Source: Phycisphaerae bacterium
Lineage (GTDB): Bacteria; Planctomycetota; Phycisphaerae; SM23-33
DNA length: 42,767 nt
Assembly (NCBI GenBank): GCA_016929245.1
Contig: JAFGJE010000083.1
Location: forward strand, 1-42,767
Direction: 5' to 3'
Shown: piece by piece, positions 24,855 through 34,480 of the stretch
How positions within the stretch are numbered: position 1 is the stretch's first letter
Layout of the letters: each line of letters begins with the position of its first letter
The notes under the pieces: generated by a model
Database searches by the model: none
What the model was told of the DNA's origin: nothing
What the model saw: only the letters and a program-made list of their open reading frames with translations
Made by a program: the position numbers and the translations under genes

Positions 24855-25193
24855 CTACTTGGTTTGCTTGGTCACGGCGCCCAGCGAGGCGCCGCTCTTG
24901 CGGGCGAATCGCTCCTTCGCGCCGTTGTCGTTGTGCCGAAATCCCACGCGGGTCGGCTGGGACGTCTCCGGATCCACCGGAAGCACGTTGGAGATGTGAA
25001 TGGGCATCTCCTTCTGGATGCGTCCGCCGTGGGGGTGCCTCCGGCTGGGTCGCATGTGCCGATACACGCGGTTGACGCCCTGGACGACGATCTTGTCGGT
25101 CTTGGCGTCCACGCGCAGGACTTCGCCGGTCTTTCCCTTGTCGTCGCCGGTCAGGACGACGACCTTGTCGCCTTTTCGTATGTTTCTCGCCAT
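24855..25193 (-). CDS. rplX: 50S ribosomal protein L24
   Basis: 112 residues. The KOW motif is near the start (IRKGDKVVVLTGDDKGKTGEVLRVDAKTDKIVVQGVN), followed by GGRIQKEMPIHISNVLPVDPET and VGFR. L24 starts large-subunit assembly at the 5' end of 23S rRNA. Slightly longer than the usual 103-105 residues because of a Lys-rich tail. It starts 4 bp after the rplN stop. Confidence 0.98.
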   Translation of the reverse strand: MARNIRKGDKVVVLTGDDKGKTGEVLRVDAKTDKIVVQGVNRVYRHMRPSRRHPHGGRIQKEMPIHISNVLPVDPETSQPTRVGFRHNDNGAKERFARKSGASLGAVTKQTK

Positions 25194-25197
25194 CGTG

Positions 25198-25590
25198 CTA
25201 TACCACTTCCGATGCCAAAGAGACGATCTTCATGTAATTCTTTTCCCGCAGCTCCCGCGCGACCGCCCCGAAAATGCGCGTTCCCCGCGGGTTTCCGTCG
25301 TTGTCGATGATGACAGCCGCGTTGTTGTCGAACCGGACGTAACTCCCGTCGCCGCGACGGGTTCCGCTGGTGGTTCGCACCACGACGCACCGGACGATGT
25401 CGCCCTGCTTGACGTCGCTGGCGGGAATCGCCTTCTTGACGGAACAGATAATCACGTCGCCCAATCCGGCGGTCCGCCGGGTCATGCTCCCGCCGCGACG
25501 GGTCGTCGATCCGCCCAGCACCTTGATGCACCCGACGATGCGGGCGCCGGAGTTGTCGGCCACTGTCATTCGTGTTTCTTGCTGGATCAC
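25198..25590 (-). CDS. rplN: 50S ribosomal protein L14
   Basis: 130 residues from a GTG start at 25590, which gives the family N-terminus [27 protein letters not shown]. Later blocks: [78 protein letters not shown]14 lies at the subunit interface. It is a few residues longer than the usual 122 because of an insertion ([14 protein letters not shown]). It lies 91 bp after rpsQ. Confidence 0.98.
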   Translation of the reverse strand: MIQQETRMTVADNSGARIVGCIKVLGGSTTRRGGSMTRRTAGLGDVIICSVKKAIPASDVKQGDIVRCVVVRTTSGTRRGDGSYVRFDNNAAVIIDNDGNPRGTRIFGAVARELREKNYMKIVSLASEVV

Positions 25591-25681
25591 AGCTGTATCC
25601 TTACAAAGATCAAAACCATGGCGGCGCGGGTTCGTTTCCCGCGATCCGGAACGGTCGCCCGATCCGTCCGCCGACGTTTCC

Positions 25682-25963
25682 CTACACCGCCGACCGCACG
25701 ACGCGAACGAGACGATGCGCCTTGGTCTTGCTCAGGCGACGACAGGGAACGATTTCCACCAGGTCGCCGACCTTGGCTTGCCGTTTCTCGTCGTGCACCG
25801 CCAGTTTCGTCCGCCGACGAACGTACTTACCGTACCGCCCGTGCTTCACGAGGGTGTTCACGACGACCGACGCGGTCTTCGCGCCGCCGCACGAGGCCAC
25901 CTGTCCCACGCGGGCCCGTCGGGATCGGGGTTTGTCCTGTTTACCTTGTCCTTCGTTGGTCAT
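25682..25963 (-). CDS. rpsQ: 30S ribosomal protein S17
   Basis: 93 residues. An added basic N-terminus of about 15 residues precedes the OB-fold core: [71 protein letters not shown]17 is a primary 16S rRNA binder. It lies between rpmC (36 bp upstream) and rplN. Confidence 0.97.
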   Translation of the reverse strand: MTNEGQGKQDKPRSRRARVGQVASCGGAKTASVVVNTLVKHGRYGKYVRRRTKLAVHDEKRQAKVGDLVEIVPCRRLSKTKAHRLVRVVRSAV

Positions 25964-25999
25964 GGAATCTCTTTCGCCGGCCTTCCGACCGGTTCGTCG

Positions 26000-26203
26000 T
26001 TACTTGTTCTGGTTCTCCAGTTCCCGCTGGCGCTGGACGGTCAAAATCCTCGCCACGTCGCGCCGCGCCTGGGTGATCATCGCCGGATCTTCCAGTTTTT
26101 CCGTGACGGCCTGGCTTCGCAGGTCGAACAGGTGGCGGCGCAACCGTGCCAATTCCACATTCAGTTCGTCGTCGTTCAATTGTCGCACGTCATTGATCTT
26201 CAT
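26000..26203 (-). CDS. rpmC: 50S ribosomal protein L29
   Basis: 67 residues. The helical pattern DVRQLNDDELNVELARLRRHLFDLRSQAVTEKLEDPAMITQARRDVARILTVQRQRELEN is a clear L29. It binds at the polypeptide exit of the large subunit and is part of the SRP/trigger factor docking site with L23. It lies 12 bp after rplP. Confidence 0.98.
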   Translation of the reverse strand: MKINDVRQLNDDELNVELARLRRHLFDLRSQAVTEKLEDPAMITQARRDVARILTVQRQRELENQNK

Positions 26204-26215
26204 CGTCGTTTCGCC

Positions 26216-26635
26216 TTACAGGGTCTGCTTGCGATGAACCAACCGGCACCGCACCGGCATCTTGTGGGCCACCCGACGCAGGGCGTCTTTCGCGAGGGTT
26301 TCCGGAACCCCGCCGATTTCAAACAGCACCGAACCGGGCTTCACGACCGCCACCCACTTGGCGGTTTCGCCTTTGCCCTTGCCCATGCGCGTTTCCAGCG
26401 GTTTGGCGCTGACGGGCTTGTCCGGGAAAATCCGGATGTACACTTTTCCCTCGCGGTGAAGGAAGTGGGTCGCGGAGACGCGGCCGGCTTCGATCTGGCG
26501 GGCGGAAATCCATCCCTGCTCGGTCGTCTGCAAACCGTACTCACCGAACGCCACCGTGTTCCCGCGGGTCGCGTTTCCGCGCATTTTCCCGCGCATCTGC
26601 TTGCGGTGCTTGATTCGTTTCGGCATCATCGCCAT
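26216..26635 (-). CDS. rplP: 50S ribosomal protein L16
   Basis: 139 residues. ATG 26635 has a GAGG site 9 bp upstream; in-frame ATGs two and three codons later would also give a normal start (MPKRIKHRK). Diagnostic blocks: GNATRGNTVAFGEYGLQTTEQGWISARQIEAGR, KVYIRIFPDKPVSAKPLETRMGKGKGETAKWVAVVKPGSVLFEIGG. L16 lies at the A-site tRNA elbow. Normal length. 31 bp after rpsC. Confidence 0.98.
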   Translation of the reverse strand: MAMMPKRIKHRKQMRGKMRGNATRGNTVAFGEYGLQTTEQGWISARQIEAGRVSATHFLHREGKVYIRIFPDKPVSAKPLETRMGKGKGETAKWVAVVKPGSVLFEIGGVPETLAKDALRRVAHKMPVRCRLVHRKQTL

Positions 26636-26666
26636 GGTGCATTACCTCGTCAATTCTCTTCGTTCG

Positions 26667-27533
26667 CTACTCGGTCGTTCCCGAAGCCGATTCGGCCGCC
26701 GGGGCGGAGGCTTCCGGGGCCGGACTCGTCACCGGCGCCGCGGCGGGCGCTTCGGCGGCGCCCGTCGGGACGGGCGCTTCCTTGGGGGCCTTGCGCTGTC
26801 CGCGCGTCCGGGCCGCCGCCCCGCGACGGCTTCGCCGACCGCGACGGTCCTCCGAAGCGCGGGCGCGGGCCTGCTTCTCTTCTTCGGTGGGCTGTTCGCC
26901 GAACAACCCGCGATAAATCCATACCTTCACGCCGATGCACCCGTAGGTCGTGAAGCACGGAACGAATCCGTAATCCACGTCGGCTTCCAGGGTGTGCAGC
27001 GGAATGCTGCCCAGGATCGTCGTTTCCGAGCGGCTCATTTCCGCGCCGCCCAGCCGTCCCGACACCTGGATCTTCACGCCGCGGGCGCCGGCTTGCATGG
27101 AGCCCTCGGCCCGCTGCTTCATCGTGCGCCGGAAACTGCTGCGGCGCTTCAACTGCTCGGCGATTCCCTCCGCGACCAGCTGGGCGTCCAGGTCCGGGTC
27201 GCGCACTTCCACGATATTGATGCTCACGCGCCGGTCGGTTAAGTCTTCCAGGGCGCTTTTGAGGTTGTCCACTTCCGCGCCCTTCGGTCCGATGACGATC
27301 CCCGGTCGGGCGGTCTTGAGCAGCACCTTGACTTCCTCGCGCGTCCGCTCGATCTCGATGGCGCTGACCGCGGCGAACGGAGGGGTACGGTTCAAACGCG
27401 TGTCGAGGAACTTGCGGATCTTCTGATCCTCGACGAGAAATTCGCCGTAGTTGCTCTTGGGGGCATACCAGCGACTCTTCCAGCCGATGGTCACGCCCGT
27501 TCGGAACCCAGTTGGATTGACTTTCTGACCCAT
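26667..27533 (-). CDS. rpsC: 30S ribosomal protein S3 with Ala/Pro-rich tail
   Basis: 288 residues against the usual 210-235. The core is intact: MGQKVNPTGFRTGVTIGWKSRWYA, the KH domain with VIGPKGAEVDNLK, GVKIQVSGRLGGAEMSRSE, GSIPLHTLEADVDYGF and GVKVWIYRG. After residue about 215 a basic stretch (RRGRRSRRGAAARTRGQRK) and an Ala/Pro/Glu tail are added. S3 lies at the mRNA entry channel and contributes to helicase activity. It lies 4 bp after rplV. Confidence 0.98.
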   Translation of the reverse strand: MGQKVNPTGFRTGVTIGWKSRWYAPKSNYGEFLVEDQKIRKFLDTRLNRTPPFAAVSAIEIERTREEVKVLLKTARPGIVIGPKGAEVDNLKSALEDLTDRRVSINIVEVRDPDLDAQLVAEGIAEQLKRRSSFRRTMKQRAEGSMQAGARGVKIQVSGRLGGAEMSRSETTILGSIPLHTLEADVDYGFVPCFTTYGCIGVKVWIYRGLFGEQPTEEEKQARARASEDRRGRRSRRGAAARTRGQRKAPKEAPVPTGAAEAPAAAPVTSPAPEASAPAAESASGTTE

Positions 27534-27537
27534 GCGT

Positions 27538-27867
27538 TTATTCCTCTTCCACCGCCACGTGGATGTGACTCGTTCGTTTCAGAATGCTGTGCGCCCGCCC
27601 TCGATCCTTGGGATGCCACCGCTTCATGGTCGGTCCCTCGTCCACCCGCACCTCACGGACGTACAGCGCCTCGACGTTCGCCTCGGCTTCGTTCGCGTTG
27701 GCGACGGCGCTGGTCAGCACCTTCGAGAGCATCGGGGCGGCCCGATTCGGGGTGAACTTCAATATGTTCAGGGCGTCCTGCACGTCGCGCCCGCGAATCA
27801 GATCGGCGATCAGCCTCGCCTTGCGGGCGCTGATCCGGGCGAATCGATGTGTCGATATCCAAGCCAT
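27538..27867 (-). CDS. rplV: 50S ribosomal protein L22
   Basis: 109 residues. MAWISTHRFARISARKARLIADLIRGRDVQDALNILKFTPNRAAPMLSKVLTSAVANA and the loop part VDEGPTMKRWHPKDRGRAHSILKRTSHIHVAVEE are typical. The beta-hairpin loop of L22 reaches into the exit tunnel. Normal length. It lies 37 bp after rpsS. Confidence 0.98.
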   Translation of the reverse strand: MAWISTHRFARISARKARLIADLIRGRDVQDALNILKFTPNRAAPMLSKVLTSAVANANEAEANVEALYVREVRVDEGPTMKRWHPKDRGRAHSILKRTSHIHVAVEEE

Positions 27868-27904
27868 CGTATCACTCTACTCCCTGCGGGAACCTTTTGT
27901 ACCA

Positions 27905-28171
27905 CTACTTCTTACCGCCGGTGTGCCCGCGGAACATCCGCGTGGGGCTGAACTCACCGAGCTTGTGTCCCACCATGTCCTCGGTAATCAGGACGTTGTG
28001 GAACGTCTTTCCGTTGTGCACCGCGAAGGTGTGTCCGATGAATTCCGGAACGACCGTACAGGCCCGCGCCCAGGTTTTGATGGGCGAACGGTCGCCGGAG
28101 TCCTTGGCTTTCATCACCTTCCGGAACAGCTTCTCGTTTACGAACGGACCTTTTTTCGTGCTTCGCGTCAT
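27905..28171 (-). CDS. rpsS: 30S ribosomal protein S19
   Basis: 88 residues. [76 protein letters not shown] identify S19, partner of S13 in the 30S head. Normal length. It lies 19 bp after rplB. Confidence 0.98.
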   Translation of the reverse strand: MTRSTKKGPFVNEKLFRKVMKAKDSGDRSPIKTWARACTVVPEFIGHTFAVHNGKTFHNVLITEDMVGHKLGEFSPTRMFRGHTGGKK

Positions 28172-28190
28172 CGCTTCGCTTTCCTGTGAT

Positions 28191-29042
28191 TTACAGAACC
28201 GTCTGCACGCCGCGCGCGGTCTTGCGGCGGCGCAGGATCAGTTTGTTGGACGCCTTGCGCTTGGAGCGCGTCTTTCCGCCCTTGGAGAGCACGCCCGTCG
28301 GGCTGGAGGGGTGCCGTCCGCCGGAGCGCCGGCCCTCGCCGCCGCCCATCGGGTGGTCCACCGGGTTCATCGCCGAACCGCGAACGCGGGGGCGTCGGCC
28401 CATGTGCCTCTTTCGACCCGCTTTACCGATCCGCACCGACATGTGCTCCAGGTTGCCCAGTTGCCCGATGGTCGCGCGGCACTTGCTGTTGACGATGCGC
28501 ATTTCGCCGCTGGGCAGCATGAGGGTCGCGCGGTCGCCTTCTTTGGCGATCAACCGCGCGGTCCCGCCGGCGGTGCGGACCATCTGCCCGCCCTTTCCGG
28601 GGGTCATTTCGATATTATGAATATCCAGGCCCATCGGAATTTTCATCAGGGGCAGGCAGTTGCCCAGGCGGGGTTCGGCATTGGGGCCGGACTGAATCTT
28701 CTGCCCGACTTTCAATCCCTGCGGCGCGAGGATATATCGTTTTTCGTCGTCCTCGTACCGCACCAGGGCGATGTTGCAGGTGCGGTTGGGGTCGTATTCG
28801 ATCGTCAGGACTTCCGCGGGACTCTCGTCGCGATTCCGCTTGAAGTCGATCAGGCGATACCGACGCTTGTGTCCGCCGCCGCGGTGGCGCGCGGTGATCT
28901 TGCCGGAATGATTCCGTCCGCCGGTCTTCTTGAGCGTGACCAGCAGGCTCTTTTCCGGCGTGGACGTGGTGACGTCCTGGCGAATATTCACCGAGGAATT
29001 TCGTCGTCCGGCCGTCGTTCGTTTGTATATTTTAATCGGCAT
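28191..29042 (-). CDS. rplB: 50S ribosomal protein L2
   Basis: 283 residues, slightly longer than the usual 273-280. Blocks: [101 protein letters not shown] (with the conserved His of HPMGGGEG near the peptidyl-transferase centre) and [12 protein letters not shown]. 20 bp after rplW. Confidence 0.98.
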   Translation of the reverse strand: MPIKIYKRTTAGRRNSSVNIRQDVTTSTPEKSLLVTLKKTGGRNHSGKITARHRGGGHKRRYRLIDFKRNRDESPAEVLTIEYDPNRTCNIALVRYEDDEKRYILAPQGLKVGQKIQSGPNAEPRLGNCLPLMKIPMGLDIHNIEMTPGKGGQMVRTAGGTARLIAKEGDRATLMLPSGEMRIVNSKCRATIGQLGNLEHMSVRIGKAGRKRHMGRRPRVRGSAMNPVDHPMGGGEGRRSGGRHPSSPTGVLSKGGKTRSKRKASNKLILRRRKTARGVQTVL

Positions 29043-29062
29043 CGTTGCTGTATCCTTGGTCG

Positions 29063-29347
29063 TTAGAACAGGTCAATATGATGTTCGGGGTCGAGGACGA
29101 CGACGGCCTTCTTCCAGCGGCGCGTCGTTCCCATCACGCGTCCGGTGCGCCGCGGTTTTCCCTTGCGGGCGGCGGTGCGCACTTCCCGGACCTTCACGTC
29201 GTAAATTTTCTCGATCGCCTGCTTGATCTGGGTCTTGTTGGCGTCGGCGGCCACCTCAAACGCGTAGGCGTTGAGCGCCTGCGACTGAAACGTGCCCTTT
29301 TCCGTCACCAGCGGACGGATGACGATCCCGTACATTTCGTCTTTCAT
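29063..29347 (-). CDS. rplW: 50S ribosomal protein L23
   Basis: 94 residues. [63 protein letters not shown] is typical L23, the exit-site protein that docks trigger factor and SRP. The start follows the rplD stop without any gap, so translation is tightly coupled. Normal length. Confidence 0.98.
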   Translation of the reverse strand: MKDEMYGIVIRPLVTEKGTFQSQALNAYAFEVAADANKTQIKQAIEKIYDVKVREVRTAARKGKPRRTGRVMGTTRRWKKAVVVLDPEHHIDLF

Positions 29348-29974
29348 TTATGCACCCTCCTGTCCGCACAGCGCTCGCATGGCTTCGTCGGTCACGAGCA
29401 TTTTCCGCCGGGTCGCCACGTCGTAGGCGTTGAGTTCCTCGGCGACGCGGACCGTCAGGTCCGGAATATTGCGGGAGGAAAGATAGAGGTTTTTGTCGCG
29501 ATCCTTGAGCGTCAGGAGGCAGGAGCGGTTGATTTCGAGGTTTTTCAGAAGGTCGGACATCGTTTTGGTTTTCGGCGCGTCGGCCTGGAGACCCTGGACG
29601 ATGCAGATGTCCTGACCGAGGATCTTCGCCAGGATCGCGGACTTCAGGGCGGCTTGGCGCATCTTTTGCGGGAGTTTCTTGCGGAAGTCGCGGTTGACCT
29701 TGGCGAAGGCGTGACCGCCGCCGCGGAGGACGTTCGTGGACTTCGCGCCGCGCCGGGCGTTGCCCGTGCCCTTCTGGCGGAAGAGCTTCTTGGTCGAATA
29801 GGCGACCTCGCCGCGTCCTTTGGTCTTGACCGTGCCCTGCCGGCGATTGGCGTGATACGTCACGACCGCCTGCTTCACCAGGTCCACGTTCACCTGGGAA
29901 CCGAAAAGCGCCTCGTCCACCGGGAAGGTGTCGATCTTCTTTCCGTCCGTGTTGTATACGGGAATCTCCAACAT
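29348..29974 (-). CDS. rplD: 50S ribosomal protein L4
   Basis: 208 residues, normal length. VVTYHANRRQGTVKTKGRGEVAYSTKKLFRQKGTGNARRGAKSTNVLRGGGHAFAKVNRDFRKKLPQKMRQAALKSAI is the hallmark tunnel-loop region. L4 lines the tunnel constriction with L22 and, in Escherichia coli, autoregulates the S10 operon. That control needs a structured rpsJ leader, and the leader here is too short to judge. Confidence 0.98.
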   Translation of the reverse strand: MLEIPVYNTDGKKIDTFPVDEALFGSQVNVDLVKQAVVTYHANRRQGTVKTKGRGEVAYSTKKLFRQKGTGNARRGAKSTNVLRGGGHAFAKVNRDFRKKLPQKMRQAALKSAILAKILGQDICIVQGLQADAPKTKTMSDLLKNLEINRSCLLTLKDRDKNLYLSSRNIPDLTVRVAEELNAYDVATRRKMLVTDEAMRALCGQEGA

Positions 29975-29994
29975 CGATCTACCTCATGATCGGC

Positions 29995-30654
29995 CTAGGC
30001 TTTGATCCTGGCCGTCTTGCTCGTTCGCACCATCACGTACCGGCCGCTCGGGCCCGGTACGGCGCCCTGGATCAGCAACAGGTGATGTTCCTTGTCGATG
30101 CCGATCAGTTTATGGTTCCGGGTCGTGACGCGTTCGTGCCCCATGTGCCCGGACATCCGCTTTCCTTTTTTGGGTTTCGGACCCGTGCCGAGGTTCGTGG
30201 CGTGTCCGCCGATCGAACCGGGGCTGCGGTGCTTGCGTTCCGTACCGTGACTGGCGGGCTGCCCGCCGAAATTGTGACGCTTCATCACGCCGGCGAAACC
30301 TTTGCCCTTGCTGGTTCCGATGACGTCCACGTAGGGCACGCCCTCGAAGGCGTCGACGTCCACCGACGCGCCGGCCTGGACGCCGTCGGGGGGTTCCTCG
30401 ACGCGGATTTCGCGGATGAACTTTTTCGCCTTCGCGCCGACTTTCGCGGCGTGTCCGATCATCGGTTTGGTCGCGCGGTGGGCCTTGACGTCCTCGTACC
30501 CGATCTGCACGGCGTTGTATCCGTCCGTCTCGACGGTCTTGACCTGCAGGATCGTGCAGGGACCCGCCTGCACGACCGTCACCGGATGCAGCACGCCCTG
30601 CTCGTCGTACACCTGCGTCATGCCGATTTTTTTACCTACTAATGCCGATAGCAT
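29995..30654 (-). CDS. rplC: 50S ribosomal protein L3
   Basis: 219 residues. LVGKKIGMTQVYDEQGVLHPVTVVQAGPC, VIGTSKGKGFAGVMKRHNFGGQPASHGTERKHRSPGSIGG (with the Gln of FGGQPASHG that is methylated in some bacteria) and MSGHMGHERVTTRNHKLIGID are diagnostic. L3 nucleates large-subunit assembly. Separated from rpsJ by an unusual 172-bp gap with inverted repeats. Confidence 0.98.
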   Translation of the reverse strand: MLSALVGKKIGMTQVYDEQGVLHPVTVVQAGPCTILQVKTVETDGYNAVQIGYEDVKAHRATKPMIGHAAKVGAKAKKFIREIRVEEPPDGVQAGASVDVDAFEGVPYVDVIGTSKGKGFAGVMKRHNFGGQPASHGTERKHRSPGSIGGHATNLGTGPKPKKGKRMSGHMGHERVTTRNHKLIGIDKEHHLLLIQGAVPGPSGRYVMVRTSKTARIKA

Positions 30655-30701
30655 CTTGATCTCACCTGTTCATGCCGCGGAATTCATCCGGCGTAAATCC
30701 A

Positions 30702-30773
30702 CCACGGATTCCACGGATTTCGAAAGGATTTCACGGATTGGATTTTTATGTTTTTCGCACCAATCAATCCGTG
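30702..30773 (-). repeat. CCACGGATT repeats and inverted repeat in the rpsJ-rplC gap
   Basis: Direct copies CCACGGATT at 30702-30710 and 30711-30719, a related CACGGATTG at 30732-30740, and its exact inverted copy CAATCCGTG at 30765-30773 (24-nt loop). The gap is 172 bp in a cluster where gaps are usually 4-50 bp. It looks like a mobile or amplified intergenic repeat, possibly forming an RNA hairpin in the transcript. Confidence 0.7.
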
Positions 30774-30826
30774 TAATCGTTCCGGTATCCGAGAAATCCG
30801 CGGACTCTTTGCTGTCCAACGAACGT

Positions 30827-31141
30827 CTAGGCTTTAATTTTAATAAAAACGCCGGCCGGGACGACCAGGCGGTTCAATGCCTCGATGGTCCGAACGGTCG
30901 GCTCGTAAATGTCGATGATCCGTTTATGCGTACGCATCTCAAATTGTTCGCGGGACTTCTTGTCCACGTGCGGGCTGCGCAGCACCGTGTAGCGCTCGAT
31001 GCGCGTCGGCAGCGGAATGGGCCCGCAGACCCGCGCGCCGGTGCGCTCGGCGTGTTCGACGATCTCCTTGGCGGAGGTATCCAGCGCCCGGTGATCGTAG
31101 GCTTCCATGCGAATTCTGATTTTGTCGTGACTGGCCACCAT
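30827..31141 (-). CDS. rpsJ: 30S ribosomal protein S10
   Basis: 104 residues from ATG 31141, chosen because GAGAGGA ends 6 bp before it; the ATG two codons upstream touches that site directly. Sequence blocks: [73 protein letters not shown]10 is a 30S head protein and, with NusB, a transcription antitermination factor. First gene after the promoter at 31218-31245. The preceding gene on the strand is fusA, with no tuf between. Confidence 0.97.
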   Translation of the reverse strand: MVASHDKIRIRMEAYDHRALDTSAKEIVEHAERTGARVCGPIPLPTRIERYTVLRSPHVDKKSREQFEMRTHKRIIDIYEPTVRTIEALNRLVVPAGVFIKIKA

Positions 31142-31217
31142 AGACATTCCTCTCGCGAGTACGTCGTTTTTTCGTTACAACGCCTGGTCTCCGCACCCGA
31201 AAATGCAGAGCCTTACA

Positions 31218-31245
31218 AATTTACCGATTTTGTAAATCTTGTCAA
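31218..31245 (-). promoter_or_regulatory. Probable sigma-70-type promoter of the S10 cluster with A-rich upstream element
   Basis: On the minus strand a perfect TTGACA (31240-31245), a 16-bp spacer and TAAATT (31218-31223, 4 of 6 to TATAAT). The 75 bp upstream (to about 31320) are rich in A-runs, like an UP element bound by the alpha subunit C-terminal domain. This is the most AT-rich stretch of the cluster. The leader to the rpsJ start is about 70 nt. Confidence 0.7.
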
Positions 31246-31376
31246 TTACTTATCTTCGGTTTTTTAATTTTTTTTACTTTTTTCGGCATTTTTCTTTCCA
31301 TTTTTTCGGGATCCTCAAAATATCCCTGAAAAACACCGATTTTTCATTTCCCGCGGACGACCTGGTTCCGACATTA

Positions 31377-33452
31377 TCAGACGTAGCGAAGGATCTGGTC
31401 GGCTACGTGCGCCGGGGCGGGGGCATACATCAGCGGTTCCATGGTCCCGCCGGCCCGGCCTTGACTGAGCGACCGCAACTGCGTGGAATACCCGAACAAT
31501 TCCGCCAGGGGCGCCTCGGCTGTCACCACGCGATACTTCCCGCGCGGCTCGTTGGCTTTGACCACCCCCCGACGGGCGCTGATATCGCCCGTGATCGCGC
31601 CGAGATACTCTTCCGGGGTGGAAATGCTCAGGCGCATGATCGGCTCGAGGAACACGGGATTGGCCTGTTCGACCGCCTGGTTGAACGCCAGCACCCCGGC
31701 CTGGTGAAAGGCGATCTCGCTGCTGTCGACGGGATGGTCCTTCCCGTCCAGCAACGTAACTTTAATATTCTGCATGGGATAGCCCGCCAGCGGTCCGGAG
31801 GTCGCCGCGTCGCGCACGCCCTCGGCGACGGCGGGGATATACTGTTTCGGGATCACGCCGCCCTTGGTGAGATCCTCGAACAGGATCGTCGGTTCGCCCT
31901 CGGCGGGGTGATGGGATTCCACGCGGAGCGTCACCACGCCGTACTGCCCGCGCCCGCCGGTCTGGCGGATGAATCGCCCTTCCGCTTCTGCCGAACCCAG
32001 GATCGTTTCCTTGTAGCTGACGCGCGGTTTGCCGACGCGCACTTCCAGACCCAGGTCGCGGACGATCTTGTTTTTCACGATCTCCAGGTGCAGCTCGCCC
32101 ATTCCGGAGATCACGGTCTGGCCGGTCTCTTCGTGGTGGGAGTACTGGAAGCTGGGGTCTTCGCGGCGGAGGATGTTCAGGGCGTCGACCATCGCCTGCT
32201 TGTCGGCGTTGGTGCGCGGTTCGATGGACATGGAAATCACCGGGTCGGGCAGGTCCAGTTTTTCCAGCACGATCGGGTGGCGCGTGTCGCAGAGGGTGTC
32301 GCCCGTCAGCGCCCCGCGCAGACCGACGACGGCGACGATGTCGCCCGCGCGGGCTTCGTCGCGGGTGAGGCGCTGCTTGGCGTGCATTTCCCACAGCCGG
32401 CTTATGTTTTCCTTCCTGTCCTGCGTGCTGTTGAGCACGCGCGTCCCGGCTTTGAGCGTGCCGCTGTAGACGCGGAGGAAGTTCAGGTCGCCGTGGGTGT
32501 CCGAGGTGATCTTGAACACCAGGGCGCTGAAGGGTTCGTCGGGATCGGCGTGGCGGATCAGTTCCTTGTCGCTGGTGAGGGATTCGTGCCCCGCCACCGG
32601 CGGGACGTCCAGCGGGCTGGGCAGCAGCGTCACGACCTTATCCAGCAGCGCCTGGACGCCCATGTGCTTCAGCGCCGAACCGCACAGGACGGGGTGCATT
32701 TTGCCCGAAAGCGTTCCGGCGCGCAGGGCGGCGATGATCTGCTCTTCGGTGAGGGGTTCCTCGGCGAGGTATGTTTCCATCAGGGCGTCGTCGCACTCGA
32801 CGGCCTTCTCGATCATCTCGTGCCGCGCCAGTTCGGCTTCGTCGGCGTATTCGGCGGGGATGTCTTCCACGCGGAGCGTGGTGGCGACTTCGGCGGGGTC
32901 GTAGAAATAGGCCTTCTGACGGATCAGGTCGATTTCGCCGCGGAAGTCGTCCCCGGCGCCCATGGGAATCTGGAGGCAGACGGGACGGCCGTTTAAGCGC
33001 GAGGCGATCTGGGCGACGACCATTTCAAAGTCCGCGCCGAGTCGATCCATCTTGTTGACAAAGCAGAGGCGCGGAACGTGGTAGCGGTCGGCCTGGCGCC
33101 AGACGGTTTCGGACTGGGCTTCCACGCCCCCCACGGCGCAGAACACCGCGACCGCGCCGTCGAGAACGCGCAGCGAGCGTTCCACCTCGATGGTGAAATC
33201 CACGTGTCCGGGCGTGTCGATCAGGTTGATCGTGTGGTCCCGCCAGTGCAGCGTGGTGGCCGCGGACGTGATGGTGATCCCCCGCTGCTGTTCCTCTTCG
33301 AGGTAGTCCATCACGGCCGTCCCGTCGTGCACTTCACCGATCTTGTACGTTCGCCCGGCGAAATAGAGAATTCGCTCGGTGACGGTCGTCTTTCCGGCGT
33401 CGATGTGGGCGCAAATGCCGATGTTCCGAATTGTCTCCAAATCCTTCGCCAT
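31377..33452 (-). CDS. fusA: Translation elongation factor G
   Basis: 691 residues from ATG 33452 ([13 protein letters not shown]), which matches the usual EF-G start; 19 upstream in-frame residues look unrelated. GTPase motifs: HIDAGKTT (P-loop), [10 protein letters not shown] (switch I), DTPGHVDF (G3), NKMD (G4). Domains II-V follow, with [12 protein letters not shown] and the domain IV core. Near the C-terminus the usual RASYTMEF is replaced by [15 protein letters not shown], so it may be a lineage variant or an EF-G paralogue type. EF-G drives translocation and ribosome recycling. Transcribed after rpsG but separated by a 389-bp leader; tuf does not follow. Confidence 0.96.
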   Translation of the reverse strand: MAKDLETIRNIGICAHIDAGKTTVTERILYFAGRTYKIGEVHDGTAVMDYLEEEQQRGITITSAATTLHWRDHTINLIDTPGHVDFTIEVERSLRVLDGAVAVFCAVGGVEAQSETVWRQADRYHVPRLCFVNKMDRLGADFEMVVAQIASRLNGRPVCLQIPMGAGDDFRGEIDLIRQKAYFYDPAEVATTLRVEDIPAEYADEAELARHEMIEKAVECDDALMETYLAEEPLTEEQIIAALRAGTLSGKMHPVLCGSALKHMGVQALLDKVVTLLPSPLDVPPVAGHESLTSDKELIRHADPDEPFSALVFKITSDTHGDLNFLRVYSGTLKAGTRVLNSTQDRKENISRLWEMHAKQRLTRDEARAGDIVAVVGLRGALTGDTLCDTRHPIVLEKLDLPDPVISMSIEPRTNADKQAMVDALNILRREDPSFQYSHHEETGQTVISGMGELHLEIVKNKIVRDLGLEVRVGKPRVSYKETILGSAEAEGRFIRQTGGRGQYGVVTLRVESHHPAEGEPTILFEDLTKGGVIPKQYIPAVAEGVRDAATSGPLAGYPMQNIKVTLLDGKDHPVDSSEIAFHQAGVLAFNQAVEQANPVFLEPIMRLSISTPEEYLGAITGDISARRGVVKANEPRGKYRVVTAEAPLAELFGYSTQLRSLSQGRAGGTMEPLMYAPAPAHVADQILRYV

Positions 33453-33797
33453 ACGTGACCATCCGCTCCCGCGCCCGGAATACACCCGAAGCGCAGGGAT
33501 GCTTCGCATCCGTGAGAAAAAACGTTCCTTCGCCCGTCGGAAGAACGGGCGTCCGATCTTGGCAGCCTTCTCGCGGCTGGGGGACAGACCGGTCCGGTTG
33601 TCTTATCTCGTGTTCCCGAAGGAACATTCCCACGAGTCCCGGCGGCGGACGCGGAATCCACCGTCGGGATCGCCCGCCGGTTTCCGGGAATTTCATCGAA
33701 GAAAACCCGGACCTCGCGGCCGATTCAACGATACCGTTTCGCGACGAAGGAGACTTCGTCGAAGGTGTCGTTGTGCGTCAAAAAAAGTTATCTGTCA
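33453..33797 (-). promoter_or_regulatory. Gene-free 5' leader of fusA with three hairpins
   Basis: No believable gene. On the minus strand, in transcription order, there is a hairpin with a C(TTCG)G loop (33611-33616 with 33621-33626), a 7-bp stem (33531-33537 with 33545-33551) followed 9 nt later by six Ts (33517-33522), and a 6-bp stem (33497-33502 with 33506-33511). The second could act as an attenuator just ahead of fusA. No -35/-10 pair was convincing. Confidence 0.4.
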
Positions 33798-33823
33798 CGC
33801 GGCGGGAAAGGATTCCCGCCGCG
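33780..33823 (-). terminator. Possible terminator after rpsG
   Basis: On the minus strand an 11-bp perfect stem (CGCGGCGGGAA arms, 33798-33808 and 33813-33823) with a 4-nt loop lies 18 bp after the rpsG stop. A seven-T run follows 11 nt later (33780-33786), further than ideal. Its core resembles the terminator after SBP-3. Confidence 0.6.
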
Positions 33824-33841
33824 CTTAGGTCTGTAGTCAAG

Positions 33842-34318
<477 letters not shown>

Positions 34319-34480
34319 AATCTACCTTCACTCAACCTTCCTGTGGGCGGGATGAACCATCACGCGCCCGGTTACCATTTCCAGTACTCTCGGCGACGCG
34401 CCGAGTGTGAGGATGTTTTCTTATTGCGGACTCGTGCTTCGCAGCGAAGCGCCGCTTCGCAGAGTAGCATTCCGCAATTC

